Shown one piece after another: positions 1-5,416 of a stretch of DNA of 11,406 nt. Source of the DNA: Ruminococcus sp. 210702-SL.1.03. Its GTDB lineage: Bacteria > Bacillota > Clostridia > Oscillospirales > Ruminococcaceae. The notes beneath the pieces are model-generated. The model was not told the origin of the DNA. It did not search any database and worked only from the letters and a program-made list of their open reading frames with translations. The stretch is taken from NCBI RefSeq assembly GCF_020559915.1, contig NZ_JAJCLZ010000039.1, positions 1 through 11,406 on the forward strand. Reading direction: 5' to 3'. The position numbers were made by a program, and so were the translations under genes. Each line of letters opens with the position of its first letter. The stretch's first letter is position 1.

Positions 1-1045
1 GCTTCGGATTGATAGCAGTTGCGTTAAGCATATCAAGCTGTGCCTGCCGTCTTGCTCGTCGGGCTGCAAAGAACTTCTCCACCTGTTCCGCAGCAGCTTT
101 TCTCTTTGCGGTTTCACTTGTTTCGGTGATAGTTTCAGGCTCGGCAGATTGTTTCGGCTTTGTCGGTGCGGTGACTGTCTGTGTCGGCTTCGGCTCGGTC
201 TTTGGAACAACAGGCTTCGGCGCTTCGATAAGCATATCGGGAGTGACATTCGCCGCTGACAGCTTTTCCTGTATCTCCGCTATCTGCTCGGCTATGCGTT
301 CGGGGGTGAAGTCTGCGCCCAGGGTGTCGGCTCTTGTAAACTTCTGTTGACCGTCACCTGATAAACGGAATTTCAGCTTGACCTTATTTCTTGGCTTGTA
401 AACATATTTGATACTGCACTCCGAACATTTTTCAAGAAAATCCTTGAAGTCACGGCTGTAAAGCATGACCTCCGCAATCCTGACACGGAGCTTATCTTTC
501 CACGACTTGCCCTCTTTCTGCATATTCCTCTCAAAGTGAGATACCCCATGTCCCTTTTCAGGCTCGGAGATAACAGATATACCGTGTTCAGCACATATCT
601 CGTCCGAAATCTCACGCAACTCTGCCCACGCTCTTTCAGACTTTCTGCCTTGATTATGCTCGGTGGTAAAGCTCAGACCGTTATACAGATTTGTGTTGTT
701 GAAAATGATGTGGCAATGCAGGTGCGACTTGTCATGATGAACAGCAATGACATACTGATAATCGCCTTTCAGATAACGGTCGCACAGCTCCTCTCCGATC
801 TGCATAGCTTGTTCGGGCGTGACTTCACCGGGGGCAAAGCTCTGTATCATGTGGTAGGCAAGGATTTGGGTGCGTCCTGTTCCTGTGTTTCGGACGGCTC
901 GGAAGTCCTCGCTTGCTCCTGCGCTATCGGCTCGGCAAGCATAAGAGTTGACATATAAACCGTCGATGGTCTTATCATCTCTTGTGATGTAAGCGATCGC
1001 TGCGCTGACTGTTGCCCTGATCGTATGGATAGAAGTGTATGCCAA
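1..1045 (-). CDS. MOBP-family relaxase (mobilization nuclease), 3' end outside window
   Basis: Relaxase of the Relaxase/Mobilisation nuclease family (PF03432; RP4 TraI-like, MOBP). In this family the enzyme nicks one strand at oriT, stays bound to the 5' end through a tyrosine and pilots the strand into a recipient. 348 codons are visible. The N-terminus (MAYTSIHTIR) leads to Tyr19 in an AYITRDD context, matching the catalytic Tyr of RP4 TraI. The metal-binding three-histidine motif is HHDKSHLHCH at residues 103-112 (Asp105, His108, His110, His112). After residue 270 comes a Pro/Thr/Lys-rich linker and then a basic helix (320-340), still open at the window edge. The start is TTG at 1045, chosen because it gives the conserved N-terminus and sits 10 bases after AGGGG; no in-frame ATG occurs before the conserved region. 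The start lies inside mobC, so the two are probably translated together. Enzyme class is secure; total length is unknown. Confidence 0.93.
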   Translation of the reverse strand, partial: MAYTSIHTIRATVSAAIAYITRDDKTIDGLYVNSYACRADSAGASEDFRAVRNTGTGRTQILAYHMIQSFAPGEVTPEQAMQIGEELCDRYLKGDYQYVIAVHHDKSHLHCHIIFNNTNLYNGLSFTTEHNQGRKSERAWAELREISDEICAEHGISVISEPEKGHGVSHFERNMQKEGKSWKDKLRVRIAEVMLYSRDFKDFLEKCSECSIKYVYKPRNKVKLKFRLSGDGQQKFTRADTLGADFTPERIAEQIAEIQEKLSAANVTPDMLIEAPKPVVPKTEPKPTQTVTAPTKPKQSAEPETITETSETAKRKAAAEQVEKFFAARRARRQAQLDMLNATAINPK

Positions 1046-1518
1046 ATTTCGTTTACCCCTTTCTTTATCTCGGTAATATCCTCGGCATAGATGTGACCTG
1101 TGCTGTAAAGTCGGACAAGTATCTGGTTGATGTTTGCTCCGATGCGTTTCATCAGACGGTTACACTCGGCAATTTCGGAACGGTCGGGCGTGAGATCAAC
1201 CCTCGCCCGAACACAATCACGGATATACTCGGTCTTGTTCTTGTAACCGTACTGCTCACACTTGGAAAGAATGTCCTGCATTTCCGATTCGGTGAAACGA
1301 ACATTGAGGGTGTAGGACTTCTTCTCCTTCTTGCGTTTCAGGTACTTGCGTTCATCGTCGGTAAGCTGGCTCTCGTCCTTGTCGGCAAGGCACTTGTCAA
1401 GGTCGGCTCTGACCTCTTTGTCAAGTGCGTGATTGATTGCTCCCTCGTAGGTCATACCCTCAAACTCCATAGCCTTGTGTTTGGGCGGTCTTCCACGCTT
1501 CTTTTTCTCGGTTTTCAT
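847..1518 (-). CDS. mobC: MobC-like relaxosome accessory protein, with unusual C-terminal extension
   Basis: Bacterial mobilisation protein of the MobC type (PF05713-like), expected to bind oriT and help the relaxase open the DNA. Of 223 residues, 1-15 are very basic and contain an AT-hook-like KKRGRPPK. Residues 52-68 are a charged linker. About 69-110 (YTLNVRFTESEM ... TEYIRDCV) look like a ribbon-helix-helix DNA-binding fold. About 118-168 carry the MobC signature (RLMKRIGANINQI, then EIKKGVNEIWHTLLSIR). Start ATG at 1518 has AAAGGAG at 1527-1533, eight bases upstream. The family normally ends near residue 170; here the frame stays open and runs 199 bases into the relaxase gene, adding about 55 residues (Ser/Gln/Glu-rich, no recognisable domain). 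That tail is encoded by relaxase DNA read in another frame. Family call is good; whether the tail is made or tolerated is unknown. Confidence 0.85.
   Translation of the reverse strand: MKTEKKKRGRPPKHKAMEFEGMTYEGAINHALDKEVRADLDKCLADKDESQLTDDERKYLKRKKEKKSYTLNVRFTESEMQDILSKCEQYGYKNKTEYIRDCVRARVDLTPDRSEIAECNRLMKRIGANINQILVRLYSTGHIYAEDITEIKKGVNEIWHTLLSIRSGQQSAQRSLTSQEMIRPSTVYMSTLMLAEPIAQEQARTSEPSETQEQDAPKSLPTT
1056..1060 (-). promoter_or_regulatory. Ribosome binding site deciding the TTG start of the relaxase
   Basis: AGGGG on the minus strand, ten bases before TTG at 1045-1043, inside the mobC reading frame. It is the only Shine-Dalgarno-like match near the point where relaxase homology begins, so it supports the non-ATG start. 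Confidence 0.6.
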
Positions 1519-1563
1519 AGTGGTGTCTCCTTTGTTTGTATTTCGGCGTTAGCCGATTTTCTT

Positions 1564-1675
1564 GACCGCTGTGCGGTCGTTTCGGGGCTTGGGGTGTCCC
1601 TAACAAGCATTTGGTATTTTCGCTCGCTGTGCGGCGCAAAATACAATGCTTGTTATTTTTGTTGCGCTGTAGCGC
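1564..1675. other. Candidate oriT: cluster of hairpins upstream of mobC
   Basis: Three inverted repeats lie just upstream of the mobilization genes, where MOBP elements usually keep oriT. First, GACCGC/GCGGTC with a 3-base loop (1564-1578). Second, a long imperfect hairpin with arms 1602-1620 and 1638-1654 (AACAAGCATT followed by GTATTTT, with a 2-base bulge in the left arm). Third, GCGCT-GT-AGCGC (1664-1675). The 10-mer CGCTGTGCGG occurs twice in direct orientation, at 1567-1576 and 1625-1634, each time in or beside a loop, and a related form occurs in the third hairpin. Position and structure fit an oriT bound by MobC and relaxase. No nic-site consensus known to me was recognised, so the nick position is not assigned. 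Alternatives are a transcript leader or operator for the mobC-relaxase operon. Confidence 0.45.
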
Positions 1676-1925
1676 TATTTTCCAGCCTGTGGGATTTTCA
1701 TATCACTCAGGCTTTCGATGCTCCGTCAGCGAATTTGGAGCTATGCGACTTAAACTCTCCGCCGCTTAGGTCGGCGGTCATACTCGCTCACGCTCCTGCG
1801 TGATGCACTCAATATCATCACTCTTGAAATTGTAAACTGGCTCAGCGCAGTTATTGCGCAGTCTGGGCGGCAGTCCTATGAAATATGCTCCCATAAGTTA
1901 ATACCAAATTATTGACCGCTTCGTT
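1676..1925. other. Non-coding stretch with two short hairpins
   Basis: No credible gene is visible here. Two perfect short inverted repeats occur: CCGCCG/CGGCGG with a 7-base loop (1759-1777) and GCGCA/TGCGC with a 5-base loop (1845-1859). Neither is followed by a T-run on either strand, so they are not intrinsic terminators. They continue the hairpin-rich region next to the candidate oriT and may belong to it. No strong promoter for the minus-strand mobC operon could be picked out; TATACT at 1926-1931 (minus strand) is a weak -10 candidate without a convincing -35 box. Confidence 0.35.
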
Positions 1926-2385
1926 AAGTATACCGCAGAAAAATTTTATGATGAAAATGATATGCAGGGGTGCGTGTGATCGTCACAACGTCAAAGCCCT
2001 TCACTTTTCTACCGGTGTTTTTGAGAAAATGGCGTTGTTTTTCAGAAAAGTTTACACTTTGTTCATGACGGTTCTCCCTTGTGCCTAAATTCAACAGCAT
2101 ATTTCTATACAGAATGTGAATAGGTCACGGCGGCACTCGGATAAAACCCCCTCTATATATACAAGCACGTTCAATCAGGAAACGGGCATGATTTTTATAA
2201 AAATAGTTGCTCCGTGATAATAATTCTCCGTATTGAATAAATCAGAAATGGTGACCTATGCAGTATGCAGTCAATGTGATATGGCTCGGATTTGCAATGC
2301 TCGGTCTGCTTTCTGCAAAATTCCCCATAACAATTTCACGAATGAAGAAGTTTTATGGCGCACTCAACTTCTTGCGCAATGCGAA
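1926..2385. other. AT-rich non-coding stretch with separated inverted repeats
   Basis: About 460 bases with no supported gene. Visible structures: TGTGA-TCG-TCACA (1975-1987), a small dyad that could be an operator; ATAGGTCAC at 2120-2128 and its exact inverse GTGACCTAT at 2251-2259, 122 bases apart; a 12-base perfect palindrome TTTTTATAAAAA (2192-2203); and a tandem 7-mer TATGCAG at 2257-2270. The section 2140-2250 is clearly richer in A+T than its surroundings. These could be binding sites for relaxosome or regulatory proteins; nothing in the sequence decides between them. Confidence 0.3.
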
Positions 2386-2415
2386 TAGACTTTTGCTGTC
2401 CGAGAATGCTATAAT
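2386..2415 (+). promoter_or_regulatory. Extended -10 sigma-A-type promoter of the plus-strand operon
   Basis: TATAAT at 2410-2415 is preceded by TG one base away (TGCTATAAT), which is the extended -10 form. A partial -35 box, TAGACT (2386-2391), stands 18 bases upstream. The expected start of transcription is near 2422, giving a short leader before the ribosome binding site GGGAGG at 2452-2457. It would drive the small gene at 2466 and, by read-through, the TnpW-like and recombinase genes. Confidence 0.7.
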
Positions 2416-2438
2416 ATTAGCATAGGGTATTATCCCTA
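2406..2438. promoter_or_regulatory. Two abutting dyads over the -10 box and transcription start (operator candidate)
   Basis: ATGCTA-N6-TAGCAT (2406-2423) encloses the -10 box, and TAGGG-N6-CCCTA (2423-2438) follows at once; they share the base at 2423. Both have the same 6-base gap between arms. A repressor bound here would cover the -10 box and the start site. The second dyad could also form a weak hairpin at the 5' end of the message. Confidence 0.45.
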
Positions 2439-2465
2439 AATCCAATACATTGGGAGGTGATGAGA

Positions 2466-2864
2466 ATGAGTAAGAAAGCTAAGACCGAGGTTGATGAGAA
2501 GTCCGCTGTTATCATTACGGATGCTGTTCTTGCGGAGAATCAGGCAAAGCTCGACAGCTACGAAAAGTCTATCAAAGCTGTGCAGGAGCGCAGGCGCAAG
2601 GTCATCATTGATAGCAAGCTCTACACCTACGATAAGCTCTCACAGCTTTACGGCGGTGCGGAGGGACAGGCACTTCTCGATGCTGTGACTGCGGAGCATA
2701 CGCTGATCGGCAAGCTGACAGCAAGCGGTATGACCTATGAGCAGATTGGTGAGCTGGCTGACGATAGTTCTGCCGATGCTGACAACAGCTCGGACGAAAG
2801 CTATTCCGAAAAGTACGGTAAGCAGATGAGCTTTTCAGAAACAGATCATTCCTATTCGGAGTAA
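2466..2864 (+). CDS. Small unrecognised mobile-element protein with acidic, Ser-rich tail
   Basis: 132 residues, function not recognised. A Lys-rich start (MSKKAKTEVDEK) is followed by a helical, probably coiled-coil segment (about 18-52, with a basic QERRRK patch). A second helical segment around YTYDKLSQLYGG and LLDAVTAEHTLIGKL follows, and the last 30-35 residues are Ser/Asp/Glu-rich and probably disordered (SYSEKYGKQMSFSETDHSYSE). The layout resembles the small DUF-type proteins found beside recombinases in Clostridia elements, but I cannot match it to a named family. ATG at 2466 is preferred: GGGAGG at 2452-2457 lies eight bases upstream, whereas GTG 2457 and ATG 2460 overlap or crowd that site. 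It is the first gene after the promoter at 2386-2415, is followed 138 bases later by the TnpW-like gene, and has no membrane segment or signal peptide. A role in regulation or DNA binding is only a guess from size and place. Confidence 0.75.
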   Translation: MSKKAKTEVDEKSAVIITDAVLAENQAKLDSYEKSIKAVQERRRKVIIDSKLYTYDKLSQLYGGAEGQALLDAVTAEHTLIGKLTASGMTYEQIGELADDSSADADNSSDESYSEKYGKQMSFSETDHSYSE

Positions 2865-2888
2865 CATATATTCCGACAACAAAACGAT

Positions 2889-2944
2889 TGCTGTGTAAGG
2901 GACGGCTCTGCCGTTCCGTACAGCACCTGTGCTGGCGTAACGCC
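2889..2944 (+). promoter_or_regulatory. Structured leader with competing stem-loops upstream of the TnpW-like gene
   Basis: In the 138-base gap before the TnpW-like gene, an 8-base-pair stem (2899-2906 with 2910-2917, one G-U pair, TCT loop) is enclosed by an outer stem TGCTGT/ACAGCA (2889-2894 with 2920-2925). The bases 2921-2925 can instead pair with 2930-2934 (CAGCA-CCTG-TGCTG), and GGCG-TAA-CGCC (2934-2944) follows. The outer stem and the second hairpin cannot coexist. No T-run follows, so this is not a simple terminator; control of translation or RNA stability is possible. Confidence 0.35.
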
Positions 2945-3002
2945 CCTGCAACAAAAAGCCATTGCGTGTAGAGATAGATAATCGCAGGCGGAAAGGAGAC
3001 AC

Positions 3003-3200
3003 TTGCCAAGAAAAGATACAGGATTTACTTTGGCTGAGCTGAATGAGAGATATAAAGATAAGCCGACCAGCAAAGCCGTGTACGAAGTGGACGGTCAGCG
3101 TTATGCTGTGACAAGTCATTTCGTGGGTGAAAAAGACCTTGATAAGGTGCTTTATGAACTTGCTTTCAAAAGAGCGTTTCAGAAAACCGAAAAGAACTAA
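3003..3200 (+). CDS. TnpW-like small transposon-encoded protein
   Basis: 65 residues. The core (KAVYEVDGQRYAVTSHF followed by a helix through DLDKVLYELAFKRA) resembles the TnpW-type small proteins (PF14202) of Tn4451-like elements: a beta-hairpin containing a Gly and Tyr/Thr, an aromatic 'HF/FF' strand end, then a helix with spaced hydrophobic and Lys/Arg residues. Biochemical role of the family is not established as far as I know. The start is TTG at 3003, four bases after AAAGGAG (2995-3001); no ATG or GTG occurs before the conserved core. It stands 93 bases before the recombinase, on the same strand, the neighbourhood expected for TnpW. Its stop is almost followed by the recombinase -35 box. 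I am fairly sure that it is a gene, and moderately sure of the family. Confidence 0.65.
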   Translation: MPRKDTGFTLAELNERYKDKPTSKAVYEVDGQRYAVTSHFVGEKDLDKVLYELAFKRAFQKTEKN

Positions 3201-3218
3201 AAAGTTTTGAAAAAAGAC

Positions 3219-3247
3219 TTGCCATATTCGGTTTTCTGCGCTATAAT
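3219..3247 (+). promoter_or_regulatory. Sigma-A-type promoter of the serine recombinase
   Basis: TTGCCA (3219-3224), a 17-base spacer and a perfect TATAAT (3242-3247). Transcription should begin near 3254, about 40 bases before the recombinase ATG, so the recombinase has its own promoter besides read-through from upstream. Confidence 0.8.
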
Positions 3248-3267
3248 AGTTGTATCATCGAATATGG
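3222..3267. promoter_or_regulatory. 9-base inverted repeat centred on the recombinase -10 box
   Basis: CCATATTCG at 3222-3230 and its exact inverse CGAATATGG at 3259-3267. The left arm overlaps the end of the -35 box; the right arm lies just after the expected transcription start. The midpoint (3244.5) coincides with the midpoint of TATAAT. This geometry fits an operator pair for a repressor or for the recombinase itself (autoregulation); no regulator gene is identified in the window. Confidence 0.5.
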
Positions 3268-3280
3268 TTTGCTTTGATTG

Positions 3281-3288
3281 GAAAGGAG
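3281..3288 (+). promoter_or_regulatory. Ribosome binding site deciding the recombinase start
   Basis: GAAAGGAG, five bases before ATG at 3294. It shows that translation starts at MAKQTTYNVG and not at TTG 3207, which lies upstream of the promoter's own start site. Confidence 0.85.
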
Positions 3289-3293
3289 TTATT

Positions 3294-4958
3294 ATGGCAA
3301 AGCAAACTACTTACAATGTCGGGATCTATGTGCGTTTGTCGCAGGAGGACGAACGTGCGGGCGAATCCCTTTCGATTGAAAATCAGAAGAAGATGCTGAC
3401 GGAATATGTCAGCAAGCAGGAGGGGTGGAATCTTATCGAGATATGCGAGGACGATGGCTATTCGGGAACAAGTTTCGATAGACCAGGTATCAAGCAGATT
3501 CTTGATGATGCAAAGTCGGGAAAGATAAATCTTATCCTCTGTAAAGACCTTTCACGTTTCGGAAGAAATTATATCGAGGTCGGTCAGTATATAGATTACA
3601 TTTTTCCTTCATTCAATATCCGCTTCATCGCCCTGAGCGACAATGTAGACACGCTTGACAGAAACAGTTCGGCAATGGATCTTATGCCTGTGATGAATTT
3701 ATTCAACGAATGGCACGCCGCCAACACGTCAAAGAAGGTACGCAGTGTCATGGCAGCAAATTCTCGGCAGGGCAAGTATCTGGCGGCTTCAGCTTCTTAT
3801 GGTTACATCAAGGCAGATGATGAAAAGCATACGCCCTTGATTGATGAAGATGCCGCCGTTATCGTAAGACGTATATTTGAGCAGAGGGCAAGAGGGTTAA
3901 GTCCGAAGCAGATCGCTATACAGCTTAACAAGGACGGCATCGCAACTCCCTCGGATCATCGTTATCAGCTTAAAGGCAAAGATAATCCCCTTGTGACTTC
4001 ACATCTGTGGAATGATTGTATGGTGCGTGGCATTCTTAACAATGAGATTTATATCGGAAATCTCGCACAGCAGAGAGTGACAACGGTATCCTACAAAAAT
4101 CACAAGCAGATACGCAAGGACAGGTCGGAATGGATAGTGATTGAAAATAATCATGAACCTATCATTTCAAGAGAGCTGTGGGACAAGGTTAGAGAGGTTG
4201 ACGCATCGGTGAGTATCGGCAAGACAACAAAAGAAGGCGTGATTCTTCCGCTGTCAGGATTTATGTACTGCCCAGACTGCGGTTACAAGATGAAAATGAA
4301 CAGAACCATGCACACCTCTAAGAAGCGTGGAACATATGAGACTGTCAGCTATCGCTGTGGTACTTATGTTAGAAGCGGAATGGACGGCTGCACTCCTCAT
4401 TCCATTTTGGAAAGAGTAATTTCACAGATTGTTGTTGACGATATTAGAGCAAAGGCACGACTTGCCGTTGAGGACGAGGACGCACTCCGTGAAGCCGTTA
4501 GAAAACGCAGACAGGCTACTGCCGATGCGGAGAGCCAGCATAACAGCAAGGAACTCCATGAGGGTGAGAAAAGGCTTGCACAGCTCGAAACGCTTATCAG
4601 TAAGACCTATGAAGAAAAGCTCCTCGGTACTGTACCCGAAGAACTCTGCGTGAAAATGCTGAATCAGTATCTTGATGAGCAGAAGATGCTGAGAGAGAAA
4701 GTCGCTGTACTGAAAGAAAAGTGCGAAACCGCTGAACAGGCTGAAAAGGATATTGACAGATACATTGAAAATATCAAGAAGTATGTCGATATTCAGGAGC
4801 TTACCCGTGAGACTTGTTTGGAGCTTATCGAGTACATCGTGATTGGTGATCGTCCCGAAAGCAAGGACGAGGACAGGCAGATTCACATCTTTTACAAGTT
4901 CCTTGACAAAGGGCTTACGGAGAAAAGAAACATTCTGCTTCCGCAGAATGTGGAGTAA
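3294..4958 (+). CDS. Large serine recombinase (TnpX/TndX type), integrase of the element
   Basis: 554 residues, typical for TnpX-like large serine recombinases, which cut both att sites with staggered 2-base breaks through a phosphoserine link and drive excision and integration. Catalytic domain about 7-150: Arg14 and nucleophile Ser16 in IYVRLSQEDE, and KDLSRFGRNYIEVGQYI at 84-100. Recombinase domain about 165-300 (SYGYIKADDEK, LNKDGIATPS, RGILNNEIYIGN). Zinc beta-ribbon at 322-367 with Cys326, Cys329, Cys355 and Cys366. Coiled coil at about 385-490 and a DUF4368-like C-terminus (DIQELTRETCLELIEYIVIGD). All key residues are present, so it should be active. ATG 3294 is chosen over TTG 3207 because the promoter TATAAT lies between them. 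The stop codon is within tens of bases of the point where the interrupted methylase gene resumes, as expected when the recombinase gene sits at the edge of its element. Confidence 0.97.
   Translation: MAKQTTYNVGIYVRLSQEDERAGESLSIENQKKMLTEYVSKQEGWNLIEICEDDGYSGTSFDRPGIKQILDDAKSGKINLILCKDLSRFGRNYIEVGQYIDYIFPSFNIRFIALSDNVDTLDRNSSAMDLMPVMNLFNEWHAANTSKKVRSVMAANSRQGKYLAASASYGYIKADDEKHTPLIDEDAAVIVRRIFEQRARGLSPKQIAIQLNKDGIATPSDHRYQLKGKDNPLVTSHLWNDCMVRGILNNEIYIGNLAQQRVTTVSYKNHKQIRKDRSEWIVIENNHEPIISRELWDKVREVDASVSIGKTTKEGVILPLSGFMYCPDCGYKMKMNRTMHTSKKRGTYETVSYRCGTYVRSGMDGCTPHSILERVISQIVVDDIRAKARLAVEDEDALREAVRKRRQATADAESQHNSKELHEGEKRLAQLETLISKTYEEKLLGTVPEELCVKMLNQYLDEQKMLREKVAVLKEKCETAEQAEKDIDRYIENIKKYVDIQELTRETCLELIEYIVIGDRPESKDEDRQIHIFYKFLDKGLTEKRNILLPQNVE
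4931..4950 (-). terminator. Terminator-like hairpin inside the recombinase 3' end, acting on the minus strand
   Basis: CATTCTGC/GCAGAATG is a perfect 8-base-pair stem with a 4-base loop, encoding the last recombinase residues. Read on the minus strand, the loop is GGAA and the stem is followed at once by TTTCTTTTCT, the shape of an intrinsic terminator. It would stop transcripts entering the element from the interrupted giant gene. On the plus strand no T-run follows. Stem GC is only half, so strength is uncertain. Confidence 0.45.
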
Positions 4959-4996
4959 ATAATATTTGGGTGTACTTTTATGGGGTTCTCCTCACG
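4959..4996. other. Right end of the inserted element / attachment junction (approximate)
   Basis: On the right, the minus-strand frame reads as methylase up to GNVPFGELGF (bases down to 4997). On the left, the recombinase stops at 4958. Between them lies GGGTGTACTTTTATGGGG and flanking bases, belonging to neither. The crossover of the serine recombinase must lie in this interval. The exact 2-base core cannot be fixed, because the other end of the element is outside the window. Confidence 0.6.
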
Positions 4997-5416
4997 GAAA
5001 CCAAGCTCACCGAACGGGACATTGCCGACAGCCACATCAAAGCAGCCGTTCTGAAAACGGTTCTGCTCAAAGCCCTGAATCGCAATATCCGCATCAGGAT
5101 AAAGAGCCTGAGCGATCCTGCCAGACAGCGAGTCGATCTCCACGCCGTAAAGCTGGGAGTGTGCCTGCATATCTTCGGGCATTCTGCCGAAAAAGTTTCC
5201 GATACCCATTGCAGGCTCTAAGACAGCACCGCCGTCAAAGCCGAAATTGCCGAGAGCTTCATAGATGCCGTCAATAACCGTAGGAGAAGTATAGAAAGCA
5301 TCATTGACCGTTGAACGAGCCTGAGCGTACTCCTGCGGAGTCAGCAGCTCTGAAAGCTCCTTATATTCTGCGGCCCACTTCGGATCGTCCTTGTCAAAAG
5401 CCTTTGCCAAAGCTCC

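Larger units (their letters stand above)
4892..5416 (-). pseudogene. N6-adenine DNA methylase segment of the polyvalent protein, cut off by the inserted element
   Basis: Direct in-frame continuation of the giant upstream frame after its TGA; an apparent restart at TTG 5410 is simply the next possible start. Using that TTG as residue 1: QEYAQARSTVNDAFYTSPTVIDGIYEALG (27-54) is the conserved lead-in. GGAVLEPAMGIGNFF (60-74) is methylase motif I (AdoMet binding), YGVEIDSLSGRIA (88-100) follows as the motif II region, and DVAVGNVPFGE (125-135) is the motif IV catalytic loop, with NVPF in place of NPPY as usual in this family. Right after GELGF the resemblance ends, and the last ~30 residues are read from antisense recombinase DNA (stop at 4892). 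The rest of the methylase and the SNF2 helicase expected next are missing here; they should lie beyond the left end of the element, outside the window. Almost certainly non-functional as it stands. Confidence 0.8.

Noticed and set aside
1039..1803. Plus-strand frame of 254 codons across mobC
   Set aside because: Antisense shadow of mobC and the oriT region; no ribosome binding site or homology seen, and mobC has a good start and family signature.
1924..2100. Minus-strand frame of 58 codons
   Set aside because: No ribosome binding site, no recognisable sequence and no promoter; not enough to call a gene.
2258..2425. Plus-strand frame of 55 codons with a hydrophobic N-terminal half (MQYAVNVIWLGFAMLG...)
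   Set aside because: No Shine-Dalgarno sequence; it ends inside the promoter of the next gene, and a second frame overlaps it equally well. Probably chance.
3207..3293. TTG start at 3207 adding 29 residues to the recombinase
   Set aside because: The extension spans the recombinase's own promoter and would precede transcription start; ATG 3294 has an ideal ribosome binding site and family-like N-terminus.
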